Shown here: positions 24,563-36,877 of the stretch, in pieces
Layout: each line of letters opens with the position of its first letter
How positions within the stretch are numbered: the stretch's first letter is position 1
Source: Hyphomicrobium sp.
GTDB taxonomy: Bacteria; Pseudomonadota; Alphaproteobacteria; Rhizobiales; Hyphomicrobiaceae
Length of the DNA: 64,000 bases
Direction of reading: 5' to 3'
Assembly: GCA_022844105.1 (NCBI GenBank)
Contig: JALHMJ010000001.1
Location: 323,264 to 387,263, forward strand
The notes under the pieces: generated by a model
Database searches by the model: none
Told to the model about the DNA's origin: nothing
What the model saw: only the letters and a program-made list of their open reading frames with translations
Made by a program: the position numbers and the translations under genes

Positions 24563-25564
24563 ATGAAACATTTGCCGTCGCTGCTGGTCTGTCTGCTGGG
24601 GTTGGTTGCGTCCATGCTTGGCGCTCGCCCGGTATTCGCCGAAAGTGCTCTTCATGCTTTATGTCCGTCGGCCGAGGCCGATGCTTGCGCCGTTTATGAC
24701 ACCGGTCGTTTGACGGGCACACGATCGCTGAAGAAGCTTGCTGCCGATGCCGATGTGGTTGCAGCGCTTGCGCTTCCGGAGGCCATCGATGTGCTTGTGC
24801 TCGGCGAGGCGCATGACAATCCGCATCACCATAAGGCGCGTGTCGCGATCGTTAATGCGCGGGCGAAGGCAATCGTGATGGAGCAGTTGCGCGCTGATCA
24901 AAGCGCCGGGCTGACCGCGTTCAACGATTTCAATCTCAAGGCGGCGCGGAGCGCGACGCTGCAGGACTTCAAGAGCAAGGTCGATTGGGCGAAGGGCGGC
25001 TGGGACAAGTATCCTTACGATCCGCTGCTGAGTGCGGTGATCGCGGCGCAGGTGCCGGTATACGCGGGCGACCCGCCGCGCGATGTCATCCGCAAAACGG
25101 CGAAGGAAGGCGTCGCAGCGTTGCCGCAGGCTGAACGCGCGCGGCTGGCGCTGGATCAATCGTTAGGCGAGAAGCTCGATGCGGTGTCGGGGGAGGAAAT
25201 CGAAGCCTCGCATTGCGGCATGCTGCCCGAGGCGGCGATCCCGCGCATGGCTTTTGCGCAGCGTTACCGCGACGCGCATATTGCGGACGTGACATTGACA
25301 GCAAAGGCGGCGGCGGGGAGCGGATCGGTCGTGCTGCTGACCGGCAACAATCATGCCCGGACGGATCGCGGCGTGCCTTGGTACATTCGCGCCCGGGCAC
25401 CTGATACGACAGTCATCTCGGTCGCGTTCGTCGAGGTCGAGCCGGGGCAGAACGATCCGGAGGCTTATGTTCCGCGCGATCCAGATGGAAAGCCGGTGGC
25501 CGACTATCTCGTGCTGACGCCAACCATCGCCCGTGACGACCCGTGCGCGGGGTTTGCAAAGTAA
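24563..25564 (+). CDS. ChaN-family exported protein (Tiki/haem-binding superfamily)
   Basis: A 333-residue protein with a signal peptide ending near PVFA-ES and no clear lipobox, so probably periplasmic. The ChaN-like domain shows VLVLGEAHDNPHHHKARVAI near residues 78-97, YPYDPLLSAVIAAQVPVYAGD in the middle, MLPEAAIPRMAFAQRYRDAHIA, and LLTGNNHARTDRGVPWYI late in the protein; the GEAHDNP and GNNHAR motifs carry the conserved acidic and His residues of the fold. ChaN of Campylobacter binds haem, while related Tiki proteins are proteases; which applies here cannot be told. The start at 24563 is set by the signal peptide. It follows carA by 31 bases and may be cotranscribed. Confidence 0.75.
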   Translation: MKHLPSLLVCLLGLVASMLGARPVFAESALHALCPSAEADACAVYDTGRLTGTRSLKKLAADADVVAALALPEAIDVLVLGEAHDNPHHHKARVAIVNARAKAIVMEQLRADQSAGLTAFNDFNLKAARSATLQDFKSKVDWAKGGWDKYPYDPLLSAVIAAQVPVYAGDPPRDVIRKTAKEGVAALPQAERARLALDQSLGEKLDAVSGEEIEASHCGMLPEAAIPRMAFAQRYRDAHIADVTLTAKAAAGSGSVVLLTGNNHARTDRGVPWYIRARAPDTTVISVAFVEVEPGQNDPEAYVPRDPDGKPVADYLVLTPTIARDDPCAGFAK

Positions 25565-25666
25565 ACGCTGGCGGGGCCGTCAACCTTTCCCAGATTTAAG
25601 GACAGCCGGCCTTAGGTCCCGCGTATAAGACCGGCAAAAGTCATATAACTGGGAGGTTACCCGACA

Positions 25667-26299
25667 ATGCGTGCTGTTGTTTTGTCCCTTGCGGCCCTGG
25701 CCGGAGGCATATTTCCGGCTCTGGCCGATGACAAATGTAAGGGTGAGCTTGAGGCGGCGTTCGTCAAGCAGCGCGCCCAGCCGGCTTTTCGCACCGTGGC
25801 TTCCGCGCAGACCCTCAATGGGCCGCTGATCCGCACGATCGATTTCGTTGCGCCGGACGCGATCTACAACAAGATCGAAAGCCCGACGGAAGATGCTCCA
25901 GTCGAAACCATCGGCATCGGCAAGTGGGCCTGGGCGAACACGGAAGGCGGATGGGAAGAGCAGCCGCCGCACAACGCGCAAGTCGTCGCGCAGGAGCGCG
26001 AAGCCTACAAGGTGCCACCGAAGGCCGCCGCCGATTTCACATGCCTGGGAACGGTGAAGTACGAGGGCAAGGCTTTCGTCGGTTACGGCACCGCAGTGGC
26101 CAAGGATACCGACGGCATGGATGTCGTCACGACAGTCTATGTCGCGCCCGAAACGGGTCTGCCGGCGTACTATGTGACCAAGTCGGCGAAGTCGGACGGT
26201 CCGGCGAAGTTCGTGGCGGCATATTCGTATGAGGGGATCACGGTGACGGCACCGAACGAATTGCTGGCCGGATCGGAATCGTCCGCAGACAAGAAGTAG
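25667..26299 (+). CDS. Exported protein of unknown function, tandem paralog 1
   Basis: A 210-residue protein with a signal peptide cleaved near ALA-DD, so predicted periplasmic. The mature part begins DKCKGELEAAFVKQ, has a middle with IGIGKWAWANTEGGWEEQP, a second cysteine in FTCLGTVKYEGKAFVGYG, and VTTVYVAPETGLPAYYVTK toward the end. The same order (Cys start, labelled aromatic middle, F-x-C-x-G, G-K-x-V-x-x-Y, D/A-ETGLPA) recurs in the next gene, so the two are diverged tandem duplicates. The alternating strand pattern and export suggest a LolA-like or similar beta-sheet fold, which is only a guess. GGGAGG precedes the ATG. The two cysteines could form a disulfide. Confidence 0.8.
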   Translation: MRAVVLSLAALAGGIFPALADDKCKGELEAAFVKQRAQPAFRTVASAQTLNGPLIRTIDFVAPDAIYNKIESPTEDAPVETIGIGKWAWANTEGGWEEQPPHNAQVVAQEREAYKVPPKAAADFTCLGTVKYEGKAFVGYGTAVAKDTDGMDVVTTVYVAPETGLPAYYVTKSAKSDGPAKFVAAYSYEGITVTAPNELLAGSESSADKK

Positions 26300-26352
26300 G
26301 TTTGACCGTTGAGTCGGCCGTTGTGCCTTTCACGTTCCATGGAGACTACAAG

Positions 26353-27018
26353 ATGACGACTTTGATCCGCGGCGCGGCTGCCTTGCTGGCTCTCGCTGCG
26401 ACCACTTCCACCGCGTCGGCCGACTGCACGCGGGAGGTGCTGCAAGCGTTCACGCGGCAGAGCAATTCGGACATGCTGCGCAAAGTGTCGAACCTGATCG
26501 GCGAACAGGGTCCGTTCACGATGACCGTCGAGTACCTGAGGCCGGACCGCATGCGCCAGGTGGTGACGACGGTGATCGAGCCGGACAAGCCGACCGAAAC
26601 GGTGCTGGTCGGCAAGGAAGCCTGGACGAAGCCGGCTGGCGGGGCGTGGCAAAAAGTCGATCAGACGACGACGGATCAGATCGTGAATTTCTTCAAGAGT
26701 ACGCTGGCGGAAGTCTCGCAGGGCATCGGTAACTTTAACTGCATGGGCGCGGAAACGATCGAAGGCAAGCAGGTCCGGGCCTATAAAGGCATCGACGAAC
26801 CGCCGCAGAAGACGCCAGAGCAGATTGAAGCCGAAAAGAAGGGTGAGCCGATACCCGAATCGCCGAAGAACGAGGCGGTACGGGTGATTTATCTCGATGT
26901 CGAGACGGGGCTGCCGGCGCGGATTATTTTTGCGCGGGAAGGGATGCTGGATAAGCCGATCTTCAAGGAGGTGTACAGTTACCCGACCGATCTGAAGATC
27001 GAAAAGCCGGCGCCCTGA
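26353..27018 (+). CDS. Exported protein of unknown function, tandem paralog 2
   Basis: A 221-residue protein starting MTTLIRGAAALLALAATTS with cleavage near ASA-DC; a longer frame from 26302 would put 17 non-signal residues in front, so I use the ATG at 26353, which has GGAG upstream. The mature part shares with paralog 1 an N-terminal Cys, a central VLVGKEAWTKPAGGAWQKV, FNCMGAETIEGKQVRAYKG with the second Cys, and IYLDVETGLPARIIFARE. It carries an extra Pro/Glu-rich insert (PPQKTPEQIEAEKKGEP) before the last strands. It ends the short run of exported proteins between carA and carB and is followed by a probable terminator at 27053-27084. No function can be named. Confidence 0.8.
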   Translation: MTTLIRGAAALLALAATTSTASADCTREVLQAFTRQSNSDMLRKVSNLIGEQGPFTMTVEYLRPDRMRQVVTTVIEPDKPTETVLVGKEAWTKPAGGAWQKVDQTTTDQIVNFFKSTLAEVSQGIGNFNCMGAETIEGKQVRAYKGIDEPPQKTPEQIEAEKKGEPIPESPKNEAVRVIYLDVETGLPARIIFAREGMLDKPIFKEVYSYPTDLKIEKPAP

Positions 27019-27052
27019 CGCATTTCGGTCAGCCGCAACGAATTTGTGACAG

Positions 27053-27084
27053 AGCCCGGGCCGGTCGACGGTGCCGGGCTTTGT
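27053..27084 (+). terminator. Probable intrinsic terminator after the exported paralogs
   Basis: AGCCCGG (27053-27059) pairs with CCGGGCT (27074-27080), with CCG/CGG inside the loop, followed by TTGTTG. It lies 35 bases after the second paralog, suggesting carB has its own promoter in the remaining 100 bases. Confidence 0.5.
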
Positions 27085-27190
27085 TGCGAGCGAGGCTGCC
27101 GTCACTCCGGCGCCTTAAGGCGAAGCTCAGGCGCGAGACGTCGCGGCCTATAGCCAAATTGCCTGCCCTGACATATGAGTCGGCCCCGCC

Positions 27191-30544
<3,354 letters not shown>

Positions 30545-30684
30545 AAGGGAAGCTTAGCCCGTTGCTGAGGGTGCTGCGGAAACCGTGGCGCCCCTCGCGG
30601 GTTCCTACCCAAGTTTTTCCCGCGTAACGCGATTATTACTAAGGGTGCTGGCCCTGCGGCCAGGCCAATCAGGAGACGTTAGCA

Positions 30685-31164
30685 ATGTCGATGGATCGGG
30701 TTCCGATGACCCTCGAGGGGTACAAGAATCTCGAAGAGGAATTGCATCGCCTCAAAGCGTTCGAACGCCCGCGCATCATTCAGGCGATCGCGGAAGCGCG
30801 TGCGCATGGCGATCTGTCGGAAAATGCCGAGTATCATGCCGCGAAAGAGGCGCAGGGGCTGAACGAATCGCGCGTCGCGGAACTTGAGGACAAGTTCAGC
30901 CGCGCCGAAGTCATCGATCCGGCTGGCTTGTCGGGGGCCAACGTGAAATTCGGTGCGACCGTCACCCTTGTCGACGAGGATACGGAAGATAAGGTCAAGT
31001 ACAAGATTGTCGGTGATCTCGAGGCCAGCGTGAAGGACGGCAAGATATCGATCTCGTCCCCGATTGCGCGTGCGCTGATCGGCAAAGTCAAAGGCGACAG
31101 CGTCGAGGTGACGACGCCGAAGGGTTCGCGTTCGTATGAGATCTTGAAGGTCGAGTGGAAGTAA
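30685..31164 (+). CDS. greA: Transcription elongation factor GreA
   Basis: Rescues backtracked RNA polymerase by stimulating transcript cleavage. The 159-residue protein has an N-terminal coiled coil (residues 8-75) whose tip carries the acidic pair in [17 protein letters not shown], and a C-terminal FKBP-like domain with [16 protein letters not shown] and [14 protein letters not shown]. Length and motif positions are typical for GreA rather than GreB. AGGAGA lies 9 bases before the ATG at 30685; a second ATG two codons later is possible. The carB-greA order is common in alphaproteobacteria. Confidence 0.97.
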   Translation: MSMDRVPMTLEGYKNLEEELHRLKAFERPRIIQAIAEARAHGDLSENAEYHAAKEAQGLNESRVAELEDKFSRAEVIDPAGLSGANVKFGATVTLVDEDTEDKVKYKIVGDLEASVKDGKISISSPIARALIGKVKGDSVEVTTPKGSRSYEILKVEWK

Positions 31165-31227
31165 CCGGCGATCGGTCGGCAGGGTCGGCGTGGACGCAGC
31201 GGCGGACGTCCGGAGAGTAATAGACCG

Positions 31228-32487
31228 ATGACCGTTTCCGATGCGCCGGCCGGTGCGCCTCTATCCGGAGCGCCTCAGTCCGATCGCGCGTTCGATTATC
31301 CCGGCTTTCGCTATTATTGGGTCGGGCGATTTCTGCTTGTCTTCGCCATCCAGGTTTTGAGTGTTTCGGTCGGCTGGCAAATCTACGACCAGACACGTGA
31401 TCCCTTTCTCCTCGGGCTTGTCGGGCTGGTGCAATTTCTACCCGCGCCGGTCCTGGTCCTGGTGACGGGATCGGTCGCGGACCGTTACAATCGCCAGTTC
31501 ATCATGGCTGCCTGCATGGCGGTTGAAGGGCTGTGCGCGCTGGCGTTGCTGACAATTCTGCACTCCGGTACGACGCAGGTGTGGCCGGTGTTCGCGGTGC
31601 TGTTCGTGTTCGGGATCGCGCGCGCCTTCATGGGGCCGGCCGTGCAGTCGCTGCTTGCCAATCTGGTGCCGCAGTCGGCGCTGGCCAATGCCATCGCGCT
31701 CAACTCGTCGAGTTTTCAGGTCGCGACGATCGTCGGGCCGACCGCCGGAGGATTGCTCTATGGCGTGTCCTCGGAGCTTTCCTATTCGGTGTCCATCCTG
31801 TTCTTTATCTGCGCGGGTGTGCTGACGTTGATGATCCCGAAAACGGGCCAGCGCAGTACGTCGCAACCCGTGTCGACGGAGGCTTTGTTTGCGGGGTTTC
31901 GATATATCTGGAGCCAGCCGATTGTGCTGGGTGCTTTGTCGCTCGATATGGTGGCTGTGATGCTGGGTGGCGCGACCGCACTGCTGCCTGTGTTTGCCCG
32001 GGACATTCTCGATGTGGGGCCGTGGGGGCTTGGCGCGCTGCGGTCAGCTGTTGGGGTCGGGGCCCTGCTGATGAGCCTGTGGCTGGTCAATAATCCGGTG
32101 CGCGACCACGCGGGGATGACGATGTTCGCGGCGGTCGGGGTTTACGGACTTGCCATCGTCGTGTTCGGCCTGTCGACGCTGGTGTGGCTGTCGGTACTGG
32201 CACTGATCGTGATGGGCGCGGCCGACATGGTGAGCGTGTTCATCCGGCAGACGCTGATCCAGCTCAAGACGCCCGACGAATTGCGCGGACGCGTCAGCGC
32301 GGTGAACATGACTTTCATCGGGGCGTCCAACGAACTTGGCGAGTTCCGCGCGGGGAGCATGGCGGCCGGCTTCGGCGCTGTGCCGGCGGTGCTCATCGGC
32401 GGGGTAGGCGCGCTGATGACCGCCGCACTGTGGGCGCGACTCTTTCCAGAACTCAGAACCGTCCGGCATCTCGACCGGATGGGTTGA
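31228..32487 (+). CDS. MFS transporter, MFS_3 / EntS-like type
   Basis: Inner-membrane exporter-like carrier, 419 residues with about twelve helices. The first half contains YYWVGRFLLVFAIQVLSVSVGWQIYD and the loop motif GSVADRYNRQ, then GPAVQSLLANLVPQSALANAIALNSSSFQVATIVGP split over helices 4-5, which is typical of the enterobactin-exporter-like DUF894 branch. Substrate is unknown; relatives export siderophores and other small molecules. The late motif LRGRVSAVNMTFIGASNELGEF is also characteristic. It follows greA by 63 bases and converges with the Lrp-type regulator, with only 4 bases between stops, so no terminator fits between them. Confidence 0.85.
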   Translation: MTVSDAPAGAPLSGAPQSDRAFDYPGFRYYWVGRFLLVFAIQVLSVSVGWQIYDQTRDPFLLGLVGLVQFLPAPVLVLVTGSVADRYNRQFIMAACMAVEGLCALALLTILHSGTTQVWPVFAVLFVFGIARAFMGPAVQSLLANLVPQSALANAIALNSSSFQVATIVGPTAGGLLYGVSSELSYSVSILFFICAGVLTLMIPKTGQRSTSQPVSTEALFAGFRYIWSQPIVLGALSLDMVAVMLGGATALLPVFARDILDVGPWGLGALRSAVGVGALLMSLWLVNNPVRDHAGMTMFAAVGVYGLAIVVFGLSTLVWLSVLALIVMGAADMVSVFIRQTLIQLKTPDELRGRVSAVNMTFIGASNELGEFRAGSMAAGFGAVPAVLIGGVGALMTAALWARLFPELRTVRHLDRMG

Positions 32488-32491
32488 GTGT

Positions 32492-32977
32492 TCAGCCGGT
32501 TTCCCGGTCGCCGACCGGGGGAACACCCGGCGCCATTTTTGCCCGCCTGATGGCCAGTGTCGTTTTTACACTGGCGACGTTGGGCACCGCCGTCAGGTCC
32601 TTCAGGATGAAATCCTGGAACGCGGAGAGATCGCGCGCGATACACTTCAAGATGTAATCGCTTTCGCCCGACAACATGTAGGCCTCGCGCACGATTGGCC
32701 AGCCGAGGATGCGGTTTTCGAACGTTCGAAGGTCGTTTTCGGACTGATTGTGCAAGCCGACCATGGCGAAAGCCGTCAATTCAAAGCCCAGCGCGCGCTC
32801 GTCGACGAGGGCCGTATAGCCGCTGATGACGCCCGCTTCCTCGAGGGCTCGGACGCGGCGCAGACAAGGGGGGGCCGAAAGCCCAACTTTGCCGGCGAGC
32901 GCCACGTTGGTGAGCGATCCGTCGGCCATGAGTTCTTTCAGGATGCGCCAGTCCGTGCTGTCGAGTGTTCGGGGCAT
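32492..32977 (-). CDS. Lrp/AsnC-family transcriptional regulator
   Basis: A 161-residue DNA-binding protein: N-terminal helix-turn-helix in DWRILKELMADGSLTNVALA and VGLSAPPCLRRVRALEEAG, linker GYTALVDERALGFELTAF, then the ligand-binding RAM domain with VREAYMLSGESDYILKCIARDL. Proteins of this family form octamers and respond to amino acids. The start at 32977 fits family length; the frame extends further upstream but those residues are unrelated. It diverges from the ELM1-like gene with a 127-base gap that could hold its autoregulatory site. The target is unknown; the neighbouring MFS gene is a possible one, by proximity only. Confidence 0.92.
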   Translation of the reverse strand: MPRTLDSTDWRILKELMADGSLTNVALAGKVGLSAPPCLRRVRALEEAGVISGYTALVDERALGFELTAFAMVGLHNQSENDLRTFENRILGWPIVREAYMLSGESDYILKCIARDLSAFQDFILKDLTAVPNVASVKTTLAIRRAKMAPGVPPVGDRETG

Positions 32978-33104
32978 GGGGCCGAGCCGGTGAGATACAA
33001 TCGACCGATTATGTCTGCGTCGGCCTTGGCAGGGAAATGAAATTGCCGAAGTGCGCGACACGCGCCCGCTGGACAGCCCGCGCGGTTGCCCGCACTTTGC
33101 GGCC

Positions 33105-34142
33105 ATGACGCCTGATCCAGCCTCCGTCCGCCCGCGCCCAACCGACCGTCCGCTTGCCGGACTTGCCTGCTGGATCATCAGCGAGGCCAAAGCCGGCATG
33201 GATACGCAGACCCGCGGTCTGGCGGAAGCGCTCGGGGTTGAATACGAGATGAAGCGCGTCACACTGGACGGGTTGAAGAAATGGACAGCGCCGTGGGGCC
33301 GTGTGCCCAGGCAGGCGGCTTTCGGTTCGGCGGGATCGGCGTTTCATCCGCCCTGGCCGGCGCTGGCCATTGCGACGGGACGGGCGTCCATTCCGTATTT
33401 AATAGAGTTGCGGAGGCGGGCTGGTCCATCGCTGTTCACCGTGGTGCTCCTCGACCCGCAAACCGGGCCGGGAACCGCGGATTTTATCTGGGTGCCGGAA
33501 CACGATCGGCGGCGGGGGGCGAACGTTTTCACGACACCGACGTCACCGCATGGCTTTTCGGCGGAACGGATTGCGCGTTTGCGGGCACATGTGCCGCCTG
33601 AGATCGCGGCATTGCCGCAGCCGCGGATCGCGGTACTGCTGGGCGGAAAAAATGGGTCGTACCGCTTCAGCGATGCCGATGACGATCGTTTCCAGGCGGC
33701 CTTGCGGTCGTTGGCAACTCTTGGCGCGTCGTTTCTGATCACGCCGTCGCGGCGGACGCATCCGCGTCTCCTTGACGTGACGGAACAGGCCACGCGCGGG
33801 GCGCCGCGATTGCTTTGGGACGGTACAGGCGCCAACCCCTATCCTGATATTCTGGCGCACGCGGATGCGTTCGTCGTCACGGCCGATAGCGTCAACATGA
33901 CGGGCGAGTGCTGCGCCACCGGACGGCCGGTGTATGTTTTTCATCCGACGGGGGGGAAGGCGAAGTTTCACCGGTTCCACGCGCGGCTCGCGGATATCAA
34001 CGCGACACGGCCGCTGCCGGATGTCGTCGAGCGGCTGCCCCGGTGGAGCTATTCGCCGATCGATGCGACGGGGCTCATCGCGCGCGAGATCGAGCGTCGG
34101 TTCGTGAAACGGCGCGCCTGGGCGATGCCGCCGACGTCATGA
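33105..34142 (+). CDS. Mitochondrial-fission ELM1-like protein
   Basis: A 345-residue protein of the family named after plant ELM1, common in alphaproteobacteria and without a firmly known bacterial role. Recognisable parts are CWIISEAKAGMDTQTRGLAEALG at the N-terminus, ALAIATGRASIPYLIELRR, VVLLDPQTGP, the ...PRIAVLLGGKNGSYRFSD segment and a glycosyltransferase-like end with HADAFVVTADSVNMTGECCATG and VYVFHPTGGKAKFHRFH. The C-terminal half resembles a GT-B donor-binding domain, so sugar-nucleotide binding is plausible. A GTG at 33051 would add 18 residues; I prefer the ATG at 33105. It faces the SPOR-protein gene across a bidirectional terminator. Confidence 0.82.
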   Translation: MTPDPASVRPRPTDRPLAGLACWIISEAKAGMDTQTRGLAEALGVEYEMKRVTLDGLKKWTAPWGRVPRQAAFGSAGSAFHPPWPALAIATGRASIPYLIELRRRAGPSLFTVVLLDPQTGPGTADFIWVPEHDRRRGANVFTTPTSPHGFSAERIARLRAHVPPEIAALPQPRIAVLLGGKNGSYRFSDADDDRFQAALRSLATLGASFLITPSRRTHPRLLDVTEQATRGAPRLLWDGTGANPYPDILAHADAFVVTADSVNMTGECCATGRPVYVFHPTGGKAKFHRFHARLADINATRPLPDVVERLPRWSYSPIDATGLIAREIERRFVKRRAWAMPPTS

Positions 34143-34175
34143 AAAATGCCGCGCATACGCGGCATTTTCTGTTTT
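34143..34175. terminator. Bidirectional intrinsic terminator
   Basis: AAAATGCCGCG (34143-34153) and CGCGGCATTTT (34158-34168) pair perfectly around the tetraloop CATA, with T-rich sequence on both outer sides. It sits between the convergent ELM1-like and SPOR-protein genes and can serve both. Confidence 0.85.
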
Positions 34176-34188
34176 CGATGGGAATGAA

Positions 34189-35181
34189 CTAGAGCGCAGC
34201 GCCGCCGAATTCGCCGACGATCTTGCACGGGACCGCCTTGGCTGCGAGGGCTTTGCACATCTTGCGGGCTTCGGCCTCCGATTTCACGGGTCCTGCCAGT
34301 AGATTGTATACGACCGTGCTGCCATCGACGGAGAGCGAGTAGCGCGGCTCCAGGTTCTTGAACTTGTCGGCGTGCGTTTCCGACAGGAGGTTCCAGCTCA
34401 ACTTCAAGCTATCCAGTGATGACCCGGACGCGATTTGCACGCCGACGGGCTTGGCGGCGGGCGTCACGACAGGCGCTCCGAACGGTGGGGCTGCCGCCGG
34501 TGTCGCGGCGAGTTGAGCCGCCGTTGCGGGCGCGGGTTTGACGCTGCCGGTTTCTAGAGCGGGCTTGGCGTTCAAAACCTTTGCTTCAGCGATCCGCTTG
34601 GCGGCGGATGAAGGTGGGGCGACAGGCGGCGTGATGGCCGGGTTCGCGTCGACACGGGGTGAAAGAGGTGCGTTGACCGGAACGCTGTCGAGACGCAGCG
34701 CCGGTGCGGGTGTGGTGGGATCAGACGCCGGTATGGGCTGCGCCATCGGCGCACCGAGGGCGGCCAGTCGTTCAAAGATGACTTTTTGCTGCGACGTAGT
34801 TTCGGTCACGGTGGTGCGGATGTCCGCCACGTCGCGGCGCAGTCCGTCGACCTCGCCACGCAGGGTCTCGATCTCGGCGACGGCGCTTCGCGCGCCCATG
34901 TCGATCTGAGCCACGAGGTCGGGTCTGAGCAACACGACGGCGAGGTAGGCCACGGCGGTCGCCGCTGCCACACCCCAAAGTGCGGCTCCGAGCGAAACCG
35001 GCGATCGATGGCGAGGCGCGCGTGGTGCCCGGTGGTGGTGCGGCTCAAAGGCTGGTTCCAGCGGGTGCTCGGACCGGCCCGCGGGTCCTGGCTGCAGCGA
35101 CGGACCGAGCGCTGGGCCGGCAGCGTAGGCCGGGGGAAGCGGCGGCGGCAACGGCGGGTAGGGATTGTGCAGCTGCGACAT
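34189..35181 (-). CDS. SPOR-domain membrane protein
   Basis: A 330-residue inner-membrane protein: Pro- and His-rich cytoplasmic N-terminus, one membrane helix at about 63-85 (VSLGAALWGVAAATAVAYLA), a short coiled coil (about 93-142, with EIETLRGEVDGLRRDVAD), a long Pro/Ala-rich periplasmic linker, and a C-terminal SPOR-like domain from about 245 to 325 (YSLSVDGSTVVYNLLAGPVKS and KMCKALAAKAVPCKIVGEF). SPOR domains bind glycan strands lacking stem peptides, which places many such proteins at division sites. The two Cys near the end may pair. The gene is monocistronic with a shared terminator. Confidence 0.8.
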   Translation of the reverse strand: MSQLHNPYPPLPPPLPPAYAAGPALGPSLQPGPAGRSEHPLEPAFEPHHHRAPRAPRHRSPVSLGAALWGVAAATAVAYLAVVLLRPDLVAQIDMGARSAVAEIETLRGEVDGLRRDVADIRTTVTETTSQQKVIFERLAALGAPMAQPIPASDPTTPAPALRLDSVPVNAPLSPRVDANPAITPPVAPPSSAAKRIAEAKVLNAKPALETGSVKPAPATAAQLAATPAAAPPFGAPVVTPAAKPVGVQIASGSSLDSLKLSWNLLSETHADKFKNLEPRYSLSVDGSTVVYNLLAGPVKSEAEARKMCKALAAKAVPCKIVGEFGGAAL

Positions 35182-35518
35182 GCTCTAAAACCCTCGAAAA
35201 AATCGACCTTTCGCGGATTGCTGCGTGAGTCGGTCCGGACGGTCAACGCGCCCTGCGCCGGCGTCGCCGAGGGGCTGTGGACGACGTCTCATCGGTCACG
35301 GAAAACTGTTTTTGATATACCGTTCAGGGCTGTACAACACGGTTCTGTGAGGCGCGCGGTGTCGAATCCAGGCAGGTTGCGGCGGTGGGCCGGGTTGGCG
35401 TTTCGCCTTTCCGCCGTCATGGGGTTCGGCTAGCTCGTCGGCGGTATGCTCATTGCAGAACTCGATCGCGGTGCGGTCTTGCCGCCGCCGTCCTTACAAA
35501 AGGTTGCACTGATTTCTC
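35182..35518. promoter_or_regulatory. Divergent promoter region between the SPOR gene and glmU
   Basis: 337 bases with no supportable gene. It must carry both divergent promoters. The best -35/-10-like pair on the plus strand is TTGATA (35312-35317) with TACAAC (35333-35338), but the 15-base spacing is short and the glmU start is 180 bases away. There is no GlmS-type ribozyme or other known leader signature that I can recognise. Confidence 0.35.
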
Positions 35519-36877
35519 ATGGCTAACGCAGCGCCGCTGATCGTCATTCTTGCCGCCGGCAAGGGCACGCGCATGAAATCGGCGCTGCCAAAGGTTTTGC
35601 ACAAGGTCGCCGGGCGGTCGATGCTCGGCCACGTGCTGGCGCTGGCCACGACGGTGCCGGGGGCTGAGATTGCCGTCGTGGTCGGACCCGGCATGGACGA
35701 GGTCCGCAACGAGGTGGGGCGCATTGCGCCGGCCGCGGATGTGTTCGTGCAAGAGAGGCAGGCCGGCACCGCCGATGCTGTGCTCGCCGCTCGCGCGGCT
35801 CTGGAGCGGCACGGCGGCGATGTGATCGTGCTATACGCCGATACGCCATTGATCGAAGCCCGGACGTTGCAATCACTACAGGCCGCGCTCGATGCCGGGG
35901 CCGGCGTGGCGGTCTTGGGTTTTCAGGCCAAGGATCCGACCGGGTACGGCCGCCTGATCACTGTCGGCGGCAACACGCTGCTTGCTATCCGAGAGCATAA
36001 AGATTCGAGCCCTGAGGAGCGCAAGATTACGCTGTGCAATTCCGGCGTGCTGGCTTTTCGCGTCCCCGATCTTCTCGGTGTGCTCGGTGGAATTGGAAAT
36101 GCGAACGCCAAGGGCGAATACTACCTGACCGATGCCATTGAAATTGCGCGCTCGTCCGGGGCACGCGCGAGCGTGGTGCGCTGTCCGGAGGACGAGGTGA
36201 TTGGCGTGAACTCGCGGTCGCAACTGGCGGTGGCCGAACGCATCTGGCAGGACCGTGCGCGCCAGAAAATCATGCTGGAAGGTGTGACGCTGATTGCGCC
36301 GGAGACTGTGTTTCTCAGTTATGACACCGTGCTTGGTCGCGATGTCACGGTCGAGCCGCACGTGGTGTTCGGGACCGGCGTGACGGTTGCCGACGGTGTG
36401 GACATCAAAGCGTTCTGTCATCTGGAAGGTGCCACCATCGGCGCCAACGCTCGTGTTGGTCCGTATGCGCGTCTCAGGCCCGGTGCGGCGCTGGGACCTG
36501 ACGTGCACATCGGCAATTTTGTCGAAGTGAAAAATGTCGCCGTCGGCTCGGGTGCCAAGGCCAATCATCTCGCCTATCTCGGAGATGGAACGGTCGGGGC
36601 GGGTGCCAACATCGGCGCGGGCACGATCTTTTGCAATTACGATGGCTTTTTCAAGCACAAGACCGAAATCGGCGCGGGTGCTTTCATCGGATCGAATTCG
36701 TCGCTGATCGCGCCGGTGAAGATCGGAGATGGCGCCTATATCGGTTCGGGCAGCGTCATCACTAAGGACGTCGCTGCGGATGCGCTGGCCATCGAGCGTT
36801 CGGCGCAGGAGGAGCGGCCGGAATGGGCGGCGAAGTTCCGCGCTGTCATGGCGCGCCGGAAGGCAGCCAAGACATGA
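35519..36877 (+). CDS. glmU: Bifunctional N-acetylglucosamine-1-phosphate uridyltransferase / glucosamine-1-phosphate acetyltransferase
   Basis: Makes UDP-GlcNAc, the precursor of peptidoglycan and lipid A, in the cytosol. The 452-residue protein begins with the nucleotidyltransferase signature LAAGKGTRMKSALPKVLHKV (residues 10-29), with the QAGTADAVLAAR and YADTPLI segments. A pyrophosphorylase domain of about 230 residues is followed by a left-handed beta helix of hexapeptide repeats (VGPYARLRPGAALGPDVHIG, NFVEVKNV, GDGTVGAGANIGAGTIFCNYDG split over about 100 residues) holding the acetyltransferase site. It is followed after 87 bases by glmS, which supplies the same pathway. Confidence 0.98.
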   Translation: MANAAPLIVILAAGKGTRMKSALPKVLHKVAGRSMLGHVLALATTVPGAEIAVVVGPGMDEVRNEVGRIAPAADVFVQERQAGTADAVLAARAALERHGGDVIVLYADTPLIEARTLQSLQAALDAGAGVAVLGFQAKDPTGYGRLITVGGNTLLAIREHKDSSPEERKITLCNSGVLAFRVPDLLGVLGGIGNANAKGEYYLTDAIEIARSSGARASVVRCPEDEVIGVNSRSQLAVAERIWQDRARQKIMLEGVTLIAPETVFLSYDTVLGRDVTVEPHVVFGTGVTVADGVDIKAFCHLEGATIGANARVGPYARLRPGAALGPDVHIGNFVEVKNVAVGSGAKANHLAYLGDGTVGAGANIGAGTIFCNYDGFFKHKTEIGAGAFIGSNSSLIAPVKIGDGAYIGSGSVITKDVAADALAIERSAQEERPEWAAKFRAVMARRKAAKT

